Notes: generated by a model from the sequence alone, not told the origin. DNA of 64,000 bases from Roseiarcus sp963813555 (GCA_963813555.1 CAWEZX010000018.1:124001-188000); one strand, 5' to 3'. Counted from the stretch's first letter, positions 56,386 through 64,000 are shown. A program made the numbers and translations.

Positions 56386-56604
56386 TTACCCTCGGTTCAG
56401 ATCAGGTCTCCATGCGCGATCGGTGATCCGGGTATCCTGGTCGCGGAAGCCGGATCGTTCCTTTTCTTCGCGCAGGCATTGCTTGACCAATGCGGCCACC
56501 AGCTTTCGGAGTTCGGATGAACTCGGTGTCGCGCCATCGGAGATCTCCAGGTTGGTCTGCACCTCGCCGATCGAAATGTCGGGGTTCGCGCCGTCTTTGT
56601 TCAT
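56386..56604 (-). CDS. small eCIS protein in the Afp6 position
   Basis: The 72-residue protein is acidic at the start (NPDISIGEVQTNLEISDGAT) and ends in a basic helix (LRKLVAALVKQCLREEKERS). Position between the second tube gene and the LysM gene is that of Afp6, and short DUF5908-like proteins occur there in other loci. I cannot confirm that family from sequence. It overlaps the tube gene by four bases (ATGA) and is four bases from the LysM gene, so it is cotranslated with them. Confidence 0.65.
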   Translation of the reverse strand: MNKDGANPDISIGEVQTNLEISDGATPSSSELRKLVAALVKQCLREEKERSGFRDQDTRITDRAWRPDLNRG

Positions 56605-57089
56605 GCGCCCACCTCCATCACGAGGCCCTCATGCGCCAGTTCGAGCGATTCGATCGCCACGTTGCTTTGGGCGGCGTTCAGCGAAGGGCCGACCCATTTC
56701 ATCGGGATGGCGCGACTGAACTTCCAGACCTTGAGTGGATTGCGCCCCTCGTCCATGAGCGCGATCAGACCGTCCTTGCGCGTCCCGGCACCCTGGACCC
56801 AGGCGTAATACCAGGTCCACAAATCGTCGTACTGGTAGATGACGCCGTGCTTGAGCGTAATGTTGGAATAGGTGGCGCGAGTCGCGAACTTGTGGATGTA
56901 GGCGTTCTGTCCGCCTTCGCGGTAGTCCATGATCTCCATGCTGGCTTCAAGTCCGCCGCACTCGGAAAACCCTGCGACCGCATAGTTGGATACGACGCTG
57001 AGGAGCGTCCCCGCCAGGTTCGCGCTGTCCATCAGCGTGACGTAGAAGTTGTAGGATCCGAGCGGATCGATCCGCACTGCGTTGGCCAT
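56601..57089 (-). CDS. eCIS inner tube protein 2 (gp19/Afp5-like)
   Basis: The 162 residues match the T4 gp19-like tube family: VRIDPLGSYNFYVTLMDSAN, then AVAGFSECGGLEASMEIMDY, REGGQNAYIHKF, ITLKHGVIYQYDDLWTWYYA and IESLELAHEGLVM. Compared with tube 1, it has an insert after the first beta-strand. In Afp the second tube protein (Afp5) caps the start of the tube at the baseplate, and the gene position just before Afp6 and Afp7 homologues supports that. It starts three bases after sheath 2. Confidence 0.93.
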   Translation of the reverse strand: MANAVRIDPLGSYNFYVTLMDSANLAGTLLSVVSNYAVAGFSECGGLEASMEIMDYREGGQNAYIHKFATRATYSNITLKHGVIYQYDDLWTWYYAWVQGAGTRKDGLIALMDEGRNPLKVWKFSRAIPMKWVGPSLNAAQSNVAIESLELAHEGLVMEVGA

Positions 57090-57092
57090 GGC

Positions 57093-59033
57093 TTAGCTCT
57101 CCATGACCGTGCCGCCGGAGGGATCCTGGCGGACCTGAAAGACGAGGAACTCCATCGGCGCAGCGGGCGCCACCCCGATCATGCAGATGACCTGGCCCGC
57201 GTCGATGACGGGTTGCGGGTTATTGGTGTCGTCACACTTGACGTAGAAGGCCTCGGCCGCCGTAGCGCCCGCCAGCCCGCCGCCTCTCCAGATCGTCTCG
57301 AGGAGAACGGTGAGCGAATGCGTCAGCGCCTTTCGCAGCGCCGTGTTGTTGACCTGAAAGACGGCCCAGCGGCTGGAGCGCAACACGGTGTCCTCGATCG
57401 CCGAGATCAAGCGGCGAACGTTGACGAACTCCCACGAGTTGTCCGCGGCGAGCGTTCGCGCGCCCCATATGCGGATGCCTCGGTCAGGAAAGGCCCGGAT
57501 GACGTTTACTTGCGCATCGTTCAACGGACCCTGCTGCGCGTCCGTCATGTTCTGCGCGACGTCGACCGCGGTCGTCAGGGCGATATTGGCCGGGGGCTTC
57601 CATACGCCTACGGAACGGTCCGTGGATGCGAAGGCGCCGGCCACGAACCCGCTTGGAGGAAGGCTCTTCAGCGCGCCAATCGTGGACAGCGGGTCCCGCG
57701 CCATTAGCCACGGATAGTAGAGCGCCGCAAATGCCGCCGACTGGTTGATCAACCCCTGTTGTGACGGCCAGGTTTGCATGGTGATCAGCTGCAACGCAGC
57801 GGGCGTGTCGAGGATCGCAAATCGAAATCTCAACCGCTCGCACTGCTCGATCATGAGCATCTGGAGCGAGATCCGGTCAGAAGGGCTGAGCGTGGCGGGA
57901 ATGCCGGTCGGATCGGGGGGCAGGACCGGGGGCGCCGAAGCCGGGACCGGGGCGCATGGATCTGGCGGGGGAGGGGGCGGCCCCGTCAATGGCGGCGCGA
58001 TCGTCAACACGGCGTCGGGAATCGCGAGCAGTCCGATCTCGTCGATTTCCTCGAGCAGATGGAGACCGCGACGATCGGAGATGCTGCCGGAGAAGTCCTC
58101 GAGGGTGACGTCGGCCACTCCGTCGCGGCCGCCTTCGAGGTACACGACCCGGTCGCCAAGCGGACCGGCCGCGTCGAACCAGATCTTTCCCCCGGCATTG
58201 GTCAGTCTTATCAAATTGGACTGCGCGGCGAGGGTTGCGGACGCGTCTTTCGGCCTCGTCGGATCAAGCACGAGGCCGGAATAGGTTTCCTGCTGGGCGG
58301 GCGCGCCTCCGGGCCCAGGGCCGAGGCTGACCGTCAGGTTGAAGGCGCCTGGATCGTTGGGACCGCCGGCGTCGAGCGCGGTGAACCGCAACTGGATTCC
58401 GTTGCCCCAGGCGCCTCGGCTCGAGGCGGTGACGACGGCCGCAGAGGGATATCGGACGACTGCGTCTCCCTGCGCAAAACGGGGATCGAGAGCCGTCGAG
58501 AGCAGAAAGCTTCCGTCCGGCATCACGGCGCGAACGGTATAGCTCGCGGTGAGGCCGGGATGTTTGACGACGATAAGGCCGGCGACCAGCGCGGCGGCGG
58601 CCTGCGGCGGGGTCAGCGTGATCTGAACGGTAAATCCGCCGCCGGGACCCGCGAGCGTCCCCACTGCCTGCTCAGCGCCGGAGGGCAGCGGAACGGTCGC
58701 GGCGACCGCCTGCCTGTCCGCCGCGATCGAGGGCCGCGTCGCCGCGACGCGCACGACGTAGCAAGTATCGCCGCCATTGGCGAAGAACGCCTGCACAGAG
58801 TTGGGCAGATAGCCGTTCCTCAGGAACGAGCCGAAGTATGTTTGATATTCCGCCCAGCTCGTCAATCGCAAGGCGACCAGCGACGGATCGAAATCCGGAG
58901 GGAAGTCCTCGGGGACAGGGCCGCGCTCGGCATAGCCCACAAACCCCGTGATATCCATCCGCACGAGCGTAAGCGGCGGAGGGGGGGTCGTGGGCGCCGT
59001 CTGGTAGACGCCGGGTGTGGCATAGGCGAGAAT
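57093..59033 (-). CDS. eCIS sheath protein 2, probable ATT start
   Basis: The frame opens right after the tube-1 stop and reads ILAYATPGVYQTAPTTPPPP, then MDITGFVGYAERGPVPEDFP. The TPGVY strand needed for sheath linkage lies upstream of the first ATG (58964). The only plausible initiation codon before it is ATT 59033, seven bases after AAGGGAG. From there the protein has 646 residues. The core is typical (ANGGDTCYVVRVAATR, DRGIRIWGARTLAADNSWEF, VNVRRLISAIEDTVLRSSRW, and the C-terminal strand MEFLVFQVRQDP). A Pro-rich insert (PPPPPPDPCAPVPASAPP) lies near 330-360. In Afp/PVC the extra sheath variants form the baseplate-proximal ring. Confidence 0.9.
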   Translation of the reverse strand: MLAYATPGVYQTAPTTPPPPLTLVRMDITGFVGYAERGPVPEDFPPDFDPSLVALRLTSWAEYQTYFGSFLRNGYLPNSVQAFFANGGDTCYVVRVAATRPSIAADRQAVAATVPLPSGAEQAVGTLAGPGGGFTVQITLTPPQAAAALVAGLIVVKHPGLTASYTVRAVMPDGSFLLSTALDPRFAQGDAVVRYPSAAVVTASSRGAWGNGIQLRFTALDAGGPNDPGAFNLTVSLGPGPGGAPAQQETYSGLVLDPTRPKDASATLAAQSNLIRLTNAGGKIWFDAAGPLGDRVVYLEGGRDGVADVTLEDFSGSISDRRGLHLLEEIDEIGLLAIPDAVLTIAPPLTGPPPPPPDPCAPVPASAPPVLPPDPTGIPATLSPSDRISLQMLMIEQCERLRFRFAILDTPAALQLITMQTWPSQQGLINQSAAFAALYYPWLMARDPLSTIGALKSLPPSGFVAGAFASTDRSVGVWKPPANIALTTAVDVAQNMTDAQQGPLNDAQVNVIRAFPDRGIRIWGARTLAADNSWEFVNVRRLISAIEDTVLRSSRWAVFQVNNTALRKALTHSLTVLLETIWRGGGLAGATAAEAFYVKCDDTNNPQPVIDAGQVICMIGVAPAAPMEFLVFQVRQDPSGGTVMES

Positions 59034-59045
59034 GGCACTGCTCCC

Positions 59046-59495
59046 TTATGAAGCCAGCTCGAGACCTTCATGGACGATCTCAAGCGTTTCTATTGCGACC
59101 TCGCTGCTCTTTGCGTCGAAAGGCGCCGTTTCCAATTTTTGACACCAGCCGCCAAAAAAATTCCAGCTCATTACTGGAGTTCTTCCTTCGTCCAAGAGAG
59201 TAATGCTGCCGTTTGCACGTTGCGTTGCGCCGTCGAGCACGGTTTTTCTCCATTTGTAAATACTAGTGTCAGCTGTTACGCCGTGCTTGAGAACTATATT
59301 GGTGAACTTCACTAAGCCTACAAGTTTTCGCACTGTGTTCATGCCATTGATCGCGTCGGCTCCCTCGCGATACTCCATGACGTTGGTATCTGACGTCAAT
59401 CCACTGACCTCGCTGAACCCAGCAGTAGTTACCCCATCGATTGAAATCAGAAAATTGAACTTGCCGTATGGATCGACGCGGCTTCCATTTGCCAT
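59046..59495 (-). CDS. eCIS inner tube protein 1 (gp19/Afp1-like)
   Basis: The 149 residues follow the tube family: SRVDPYGKFNFLISIDGVTT, AGFSEVSGLTSDTNVMEYRE, then KFTNIVLKHGVTADTSIYKW, RTPVMSWNFFGGWCQKLE and VAIETLEIVHEGLELAS. It is probably the main tube subunit, stacked as hexamers inside the sheath. It lies nine bases after sheath 1. Its 5' half is somewhat lower in GC than the neighbours. Confidence 0.94.
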   Translation of the reverse strand: MANGSRVDPYGKFNFLISIDGVTTAGFSEVSGLTSDTNVMEYREGADAINGMNTVRKLVGLVKFTNIVLKHGVTADTSIYKWRKTVLDGATQRANGSITLLDEGRTPVMSWNFFGGWCQKLETAPFDAKSSEVAIETLEIVHEGLELAS

Positions 59496-59504
59496 CTATT
59501 CCTC

Positions 59505-61061
59505 CTATTGCTCGGTGACGCTGCTGCCGCCTGGCCATTGGCCGATACGGAAGATGACAAATTCCGCGGGCTTCACCGGCGCGACGCCGATCACACAGAT
59601 CAGCCGGCCATTATCGATGTCGTCCTGCGTCATCGTGGTGCGGTCGCAGCGCACGAAGAAGGCATCCTCCTTTTTTGCGCCTTGAAGCATGTCGTCCTCC
59701 CACAAGGTGGTCAGAAAATTGCTGACGCTACGCCTTATTTGCGCCCAGACCGGTTCGTCATTCACCTCAAACACCGCCCACTGGGTGGAATTGAGGATCG
59801 ACTGCTCGATGAAGATGAACAGGCGTCGGACGTTGATGTATCGCCAAGCCGGGTCGGTCGATGTTGTCCGCGCGCCCCAAACCAGATTGCCGGACGCTTT
59901 GAAGTTGCGTAGGGCGTTGATCCCGATTGGGTTCAATAGTGCCTGCTGGCCGTCCGTGAGCACGAATTGCAGGGAATTGATCCCCAGGATTTGCGCATTG
60001 GCCGGGGCCTTGGCCACGTTTCGCGCATCGTCGGTCCGGGCATAGATGCCAGCGATGTGGCCGGTCGGCGGAATCAGGACTTTCTGGTTCGTCTGCGGAT
60101 CGATGACTTTGACCCAGGGATAATAGAATCCTGCGTATTCGGAATTGTAAGAAATGCTCAATGTACCGGGCGGCGCGGCATTAGCGACGCTGTTCAGGAT
60201 GGCGAACCGGCTCATTAACACTTCGCATTGGTCAATGAGCTGGTCGTTGATGTCGTCATTGTTGCCCAAGGCGTAGGAGTCCGGGCAGGATAGGAGCGAG
60301 ATTTCACTGATCGCCGTAAAGGCGTCCAGGCCATTCTTTTGCCCTGGCGGATTCGCTGGGTTGCCCAGGAAATCGGCCAGCACGAGGGCCCCCCCATCCG
60401 TGCCGCCAATCAGCAGGGTCAGCACCTGCGCGCCGGGAAGTCCCGCCCCGGCCACTGTCGCTGTGATGAGATTGGAGATGCCATTGGTCGCCGCGCCATA
60501 GAAACTCGTGGACAAGGGGTTAGCGTCAAGATCGTCATAGACCTCCGTTATTTGGGGATCGCGCCGATCTGCGCTACGCAGATCAGCTGGCGCTCGGCTT
60601 GTTGGGTCTACCTTTACGGTCTTTCCATCGGCTTGCACCGGCGGGACCTGTGACCAGTACATGACTGTTAGCCTGATCCCGGTGCCGTTGCCGCTCTTCT
60701 CTATCTTTACACCGACACGGTTGCCCCAAATTCCACCATGTACGGCCGCGATGTTCATGGGGGCCACCGCCTGACTGGCAGGGACCGCCGTGGATGAGGT
60801 CACCGTCTGAACGAAGCACCGCTGCCCGCCGTTCTGAAAGAAGCCTTCCACAGCATAAGCAAGGTAAAACTGGCGGTCGGTCTTATAGTACAGACCGAAA
60901 GCGCGAGCGAAGTCAGTGAAGCTGGTGATCAGTGTCGCCGTACCCGGACCGCGTTCGGCCACGCCAAGAAAGCCCACCGTGCTTGTGGAAACGCCCTCGA
61001 TCGGCTGGTTACCGGCGTTGGTCTCTTCGATGTATACGCCGGGGGTCAGATACTCGGACAT
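59505..61061 (-). CDS. eCIS sheath protein 1 (main sheath candidate)
   Basis: The 518-residue protein starts MSEYLTPGVYIEETNAGNQP with the linker strand, then STVGFLGVAERGPGTATLIT. The C-terminal domain has SGNLVWGARTTSTDPAWRYI, NVRRLFIFIEQSILNSTQWA and the last strand KPAEFVIFRIGQWPGG, all conserved in contractile sheaths. The sheath shortens on triggering and drives the tube through the target envelope. It comes first of the two sheath genes and is followed by tube 1, which fits a main shaft pair. Confidence 0.95.
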   Translation of the reverse strand: MSEYLTPGVYIEETNAGNQPIEGVSTSTVGFLGVAERGPGTATLITSFTDFARAFGLYYKTDRQFYLAYAVEGFFQNGGQRCFVQTVTSSTAVPASQAVAPMNIAAVHGGIWGNRVGVKIEKSGNGTGIRLTVMYWSQVPPVQADGKTVKVDPTSRAPADLRSADRRDPQITEVYDDLDANPLSTSFYGAATNGISNLITATVAGAGLPGAQVLTLLIGGTDGGALVLADFLGNPANPPGQKNGLDAFTAISEISLLSCPDSYALGNNDDINDQLIDQCEVLMSRFAILNSVANAAPPGTLSISYNSEYAGFYYPWVKVIDPQTNQKVLIPPTGHIAGIYARTDDARNVAKAPANAQILGINSLQFVLTDGQQALLNPIGINALRNFKASGNLVWGARTTSTDPAWRYINVRRLFIFIEQSILNSTQWAVFEVNDEPVWAQIRRSVSNFLTTLWEDDMLQGAKKEDAFFVRCDRTTMTQDDIDNGRLICVIGVAPVKPAEFVIFRIGQWPGGSSVTEQ

Positions 61062-61088
61062 GTGGGGCTCCTTGGTTGCGGCCGCCGG

Positions 61089-61751
61089 TCAGATGGCAAT
61101 CAACAGGGTTGCTGTGGCTGCGCGACGGAGAGTGACTTGTGTGTCCACCTCCGGTTGGCCCGCACGTTGCACGCGGATCGTAACCGGGGTCGGCGATGCG
61201 GGTGGCTGCTGGAACACCAGGACGAATTGTCCGTCTGCGCTGGTCACGTAAGACAGCGTCGACCCCGAAGCATCGGAGACCGTTACGCCTGCCAGAGCCT
61301 TCTTGGTCGCGGAATTCGTAACGGTGCCGCGCACTAGCGTCGCCCCCGAATCGAATGGATAGGCAATGGATGGCGCAAGACATGCTTGTAGAAATTGCGT
61401 CCGGTACGCAGCCGGTTGATTGGGGTCCCAAAGAGCTAAGGCTGGGTTGGCAAGCGTGATATCGGGGAAGGCCGGCCAAAGCGCCGAGGGCATCGGAACC
61501 GTTACGGCAATGTCCGCGGGCAAATAGTATGGCGTACTTGGCGCCGATCGGACTTTAAGAGTTGTCGGTCCATTTTTAAAGCTGAAGAATACGAAAGCGC
61601 CGGTCGTCCCCTTGCGCTGACCAGTAATTGGACCCGCAGTTGCCCCTACATCACCAGCGAGTGCGTCTGCAAAAGTCAAGCGATCGCGTAAGAGCAAAGC
61701 AAAGGAAAGCGTCGTGACGCTCGACTCGAGGGACCCAACGGGGAAGGTCAT
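61089..61751 (-). CDS. eCIS-associated protein with C-terminal carboxypeptidase-regulatory-like domain
   Basis: From ATG 61751 (MTFPVGSLESSVTTLSFALL) the protein has 220 residues. The N-terminal 130 residues are unrecognised but contain TTLKVRSAPSTPYYLPADIA. The C-terminal 75 residues form a transthyretin-like beta-sandwich: VRGTVTNSATKKALAGVTVS followed by DASGSTLSYVTSADGQFVLV, typical of carboxypeptidase regulatory-like domains. Such a domain could decorate the particle or bind a surface. It begins one base after the DUF4255 stop and ends 27 bases before sheath 1, so it is part of the operon. Confidence 0.75.
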   Translation of the reverse strand: MTFPVGSLESSVTTLSFALLLRDRLTFADALAGDVGATAGPITGQRKGTTGAFVFFSFKNGPTTLKVRSAPSTPYYLPADIAVTVPMPSALWPAFPDITLANPALALWDPNQPAAYRTQFLQACLAPSIAYPFDSGATLVRGTVTNSATKKALAGVTVSDASGSTLSYVTSADGQFVLVFQQPPASPTPVTIRVQRAGQPEVDTQVTLRRAATATLLIAI

Positions 61752-61752
61752 C

Positions 61753-62361
61753 TCAAGGGCCTCCCGCGAGGGCCGGCGTGCGCGCGCCGTACCGACGGTC
61801 GACGCTGATGACCCGATTGACCGGGGTGTTGTCGGTCGAATCCATGAGAGCGACGCGTACGACGTACGGCACGCAGAGCATGTAGGGGATGTCCAGCGCC
61901 TGCCAGATGAGGGCGACCTCATTCATCGGCACCGGGTCCAGCACCGCGCGCAGAATCGTTGCCGTACCCGCCAGGTCGCCGACGAGGTCGGCGCCTTCCA
62001 GATTCGGGCGGTCGTAAAGCACCTGCATGACCTTGCCGAGGACGATTTGACGATCGCGCGCGGCGGTCAGCATGGGGGTGATCAGGTAATAGAGGTCCAG
62101 CGCCAGGGGAACGCGTTGCGTAGACCCGCCCGGCCCTTCGATGCGCGACCGGTTCTTCATGTACGGATCTTCGATAATCCGATACAAGTAGATCGAGAGT
62201 AACGCATTGTCTTTGTTTTGGGTGTGCTCGGCCGGCGATTCGAGCGAAATGAGACTGGCGTCGCCAATAAGCGCCTTCAGATCGGGATCGGCCGCTATTG
62301 CTGTCCAAATGACCTGGACAAGCGTCTGACCAGCCTCCGCAATGACCGTGTAGTTACTCAT
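61753..62361 (-). CDS. DUF4255 / Pvc16-family tail terminator (Afp16-like)
   Basis: The 202 residues contain ENKDNALLSIYLYRIIEDPY-like TQNKDNALLSIYLYRIIEDP, VPLALDLYYLITPMLTAARD and RQIVLGKVMQVLYDRP, the DUF4255 (Pvc16 N) signature. This protein caps the sheath-tube end and stops polymerisation. In Afp and PVC it is the last gene of the operon; here it is the first, the order seen in many environmental eCIS loci. Its start defines the 5' end of the long minus-strand operon. Confidence 0.9.
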   Translation of the reverse strand: MSNYTVIAEAGQTLVQVIWTAIAADPDLKALIGDASLISLESPAEHTQNKDNALLSIYLYRIIEDPYMKNRSRIEGPGGSTQRVPLALDLYYLITPMLTAARDRQIVLGKVMQVLYDRPNLEGADLVGDLAGTATILRAVLDPVPMNEVALIWQALDIPYMLCVPYVVRVALMDSTDNTPVNRVISVDRRYGARTPALAGGP

Positions 62362-62743
62362 GTAACCTCGCCCGGCCGGATTCTAGACCTCAGAGATACC
62401 GATCGACGCTTCAAATCGTCACGTTGACCAATCACGTTACGACGGCAACACTACCGGGCAATCTCTCCCAACCGCTATCCATCCTTGGATCGAATAAAGG
62501 AGGGACCTGGGATCGAGACCATCCGGCAGCTTGATCTAGATCCTTACGAAGCGCCGGAAGCGGAGGGCCGTCGCTTCGCTCGTCGCCGGCGCCCCCAGCA
62601 AGGGTTGGATGGACCCAGACGGGCCGCGAGGTCAGGGTGGACCTGGGTTGGCGGGGCGGGTCGGAGCAGCGCCCAGTGACGCTATGGTTCTTGTCCCTTG
62701 CTCAGTAGGCGGCCCGGAAGCCCAGGTTAATCCAAACGCAGCC
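62362..62743. other. intergenic region, probable promoter area of the eCIS operon
   Basis: About 380 bases separate the first eCIS gene from the receiver-domain gene, all on the minus strand. The plus-strand frame at 62485-62679 has no family resemblance and reads like noise. I see no clear -35/-10 pair, but the operon promoter should lie here unless it is read through from the regulator genes. Confidence 0.45.
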
Positions 62744-63091
62744 TCAGGACGCTCTCAGCGCCTCTTTAAGCGAGGCTATGGACAGATCGGACAGCGCTAC
62801 GCGTCGACCTGGCGATTCATACAGCCACGCGGACTGTCCGTTGTGCGTAAGCGCCAGGATCCGGGCCAGCGAGCTCGCCTTCAGCAGCAGCGGATCCATT
62901 GCGTCGGCTTCGCCTTCGCCAAGACCGAGCAGCACGATATCGGGCGCGTGTTCGCGGATCCTCACCGCCAGGTTCTCCCGGGTGTCGAGGGCCCCCACCA
63001 CGTCGACGGGGAATTCCGGCGCCAGCACGCTTGCCACGAGCTCGCGCAGAAACGGGGACAGCGTCACCACAAGCATTCGAAGAGCTGCCAC
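62744..63091 (-). CDS. stand-alone degenerate receiver-domain protein
   Basis: The 115 residues have the response-regulator receiver layout: MLVVTLSPFLRELVASVLAP for strand 1 and helix 1, then PDIVLLGLGEG for strand 3, where the phospho-accepting aspartate is replaced by glycine (VLLG instead of VLLD). ARILALTHNG matches strand 4 with the usual Thr/Ser. There is no output domain. It could be a phosphorylation-independent adaptor. It lies 97 bases downstream of the LuxR-type regulator and upstream of the eCIS operon, all on the same strand. Confidence 0.65.
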   Translation of the reverse strand: MAALRMLVVTLSPFLRELVASVLAPEFPVDVVGALDTRENLAVRIREHAPDIVLLGLGEGEADAMDPLLLKASSLARILALTHNGQSAWLYESPGRRVALSDLSIASLKEALRAS

Positions 63092-63188
63092 TCTCGTTTT
63101 CCGCTAGGGACTATCAGACGCGGGATTATCGCCCCGGCGGATGCTCAAAGATATCATTCCGAAGGCGGAGAGAGGATTGATCGATTAT

Positions 63189-63857
63189 TCAAAGGTCCGG
63201 CGTCCGCATCCAATTCGCGGCCTGGCCTCGCCGATGCAGGTTCATCTTGTTCAAGACGTTGTGAACATGCGATTTTGTCGTCGTCACCCCGATGTTGAGA
63301 CGTCTGGAGATTTCCTTGTTGCTGAGCCCGGCTCTGATCAGACTGACGATCTCAAGCTCACGCCGCGTTAGCTTTGCGCGCAAGAATTTCTGTCCGTCAG
63401 ACCCGGCCGCTACAGCAATGCGCCTAATCAGGCCTGCGGACACCAATGCCGAGCAGGCCTGCCGGCCTGCCTCGATGTCGGTCAAGAGCGTATTTAGATC
63501 GGCCAAGGCCGCGCTACTGGGAATGAACCCGGCGATGCCAGCCTCGGCCCATTCGACAACCAATTCAACCGACTCGCTCACGGCGAAGACCACCACCCTC
63601 GGCTTCGCCATCGTCTCTCGCAAATGGCGCACCAGGGCGATCCCGTCGCGGACCGCCGCGTCCAGAAGAACCATATCGGGTCGCAGTTCGTGACTCAGGC
63701 TCAGGATCTCCTCGCTGCTTTGCGCATGGCTGACCACCACCACGGCGGGGTTGCGCCGCAAGATTTCGGTTAGACTTTCACGTATAAATCTAACTTCCGA
63801 CGCGATAATTAATTTTCGCGCGGGCGCGACATCATCGCGCGCATCATCGATATGCAT
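63189..63857 (-). CDS. NarL/LuxR-type response regulator
   Basis: From ATG 63857 (MHIDDARDDVAPARK, with GGGGGG eight bases upstream) the protein has 222 residues. The receiver domain keeps the phospho-acceptor in PDMVLLDAAVRDG and the Ser/Thr and Lys-side motifs are diverged (VVVFAVSES, GFIPSSAAL). The C-terminal helix-turn-helix is classic: LTRRELEIVSLIRAGLSNKE followed by ISRRLNIGVTTTKSHVHNVL. The upstream CRP/FNR-type palindrome suggests control by nutrient or oxygen status. No cognate kinase is in the window. Being next to the operon, it is the best candidate regulator of the eCIS; this is inference. Confidence 0.88.
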   Translation of the reverse strand: MHIDDARDDVAPARKLIIASEVRFIRESLTEILRRNPAVVVVSHAQSSEEILSLSHELRPDMVLLDAAVRDGIALVRHLRETMAKPRVVVFAVSESVELVVEWAEAGIAGFIPSSAALADLNTLLTDIEAGRQACSALVSAGLIRRIAVAAGSDGQKFLRAKLTRRELEIVSLIRAGLSNKEISRRLNIGVTTTKSHVHNVLNKMNLHRRGQAANWMRTPDL

Positions 63858-63936
63858 GTTCGCGCCCCCCGGAGCTCGGATCGCGGCGCCCGGCAAACAC
63901 CAAAACCGACCTATCGCACATCTGCGGAAGGGGCGC

Positions 63937-63952
63937 TGTGATTTAGATCACA
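63937..63952. promoter_or_regulatory. CRP/FNR-family binding site upstream of the LuxR-type regulator
   Basis: TGTGATTTAGATCACA is a perfect TGTGA-N6-TCACA palindrome, the consensus for CRP. The inner TTGAT-like pattern of FNR is not present, so a CRP-like protein is more likely. It lies about 80 bases upstream of the regulator's start on the minus strand. Confidence 0.75.
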
Positions 63953-64000
63953 CAACCGACTGCGTGTCCACGACAAGCGGCCGGATTAAATGTGAAGTGG

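Noticed and set aside
32278..62361. Prophage or type VI secretion system as an explanation of the contractile genes
   Set aside because: No capsid, portal, terminase, integrase or lysis genes, and no TssJLM membrane complex or ClpV. The ATPase, DUF4255 cap, LysM protein and DUF4157 proteins are eCIS hallmarks.
62485..62679. Small plus-strand gene upstream of the eCIS operon
   Set aside because: The Arg/Gly-rich frame has no recognisable motif and no Shine-Dalgarno, and it lies in what should be the promoter region.

Overview
The window looks like a GC-rich alphaproteobacterial chromosome, most likely Hyphomicrobiales (Rhizobiales). The pointers are a CIRCE-controlled groES, a hisZ-hisG pair, a PdhS/PleC/DivJ-type histidine kinase, two phasins, LutABC, MntR/MntH, and a tRNA-His with A73 and no G-1, which is an alphaproteobacterial peculiarity. 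I cannot name the genus from the sequence.

Left part (1 to about 30.3 kb): ordinary chromosomal genes. They include the 5' end of groES, a Nudix hydrolase, a SAM-cyclase-ATPase-TPR protein, hisZ-hisG (both frame-disrupted), an MscS channel, pncB / DUF2461 / an AraC-methyltransferase fusion, the lutABC operon with an S24-type regulator, an orphan PEP-CTERM-like mini-protein, an L,D-transpeptidase, an IS630 element, mntR/mntH, a LysR / flavin-oxidoreductase-like divergent pair, a FitAB-type toxin-antitoxin pair with a perfect palindromic operator, the large kinase, two phasins and tRNA-His.

Middle (30.4 to 32.3 kb): a decayed IS630 transposase, an orphan membrane protein and a 345-base stretch without a clear gene.

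Right part (about 32.3 to 62.4 kb): one long, tightly packed minus-strand operon that encodes an extracellular contractile injection system (eCIS, Afp/PVC/MAC-like). Read in the direction of transcription it has: DUF4255 (Afp16-like) terminator; an Ig-like/regulatory-domain protein; sheath 1, tube 1, sheath 2, tube 2; a small Afp6-position protein; LysM baseplate protein; spike hub; OB-fold spike; an unrecognised hydrophobic protein; gp25 wedge; gpJ-like wedge; a beta-propeller fused to a gpI-like baseplate protein; three proteins with a shared N-terminal attachment-like module (fibre candidates); CIS tape measure; AAA+ ATPase. After these come three modular DUF4157 proteins with near-identical N-termini and unrelated C-termini (effector candidates, one with a PD-(D/E)XK-like nuclease tail and an overlapping small partner gene), and two small end genes. 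Upstream of the operon lie a degenerate receiver-domain protein and a LuxR-type response regulator with a perfect CRP/FNR-type palindrome in front of it.

Five of the six single-base frame breaks that I could locate in otherwise conserved genes sit at sites that would be GANTC (the CcrM methylation motif) if one base were removed. This suggests a systematic sequencing artefact rather than real gene decay, so hisG, hisZ, the eCIS spike and one effector are probably intact in the organism.
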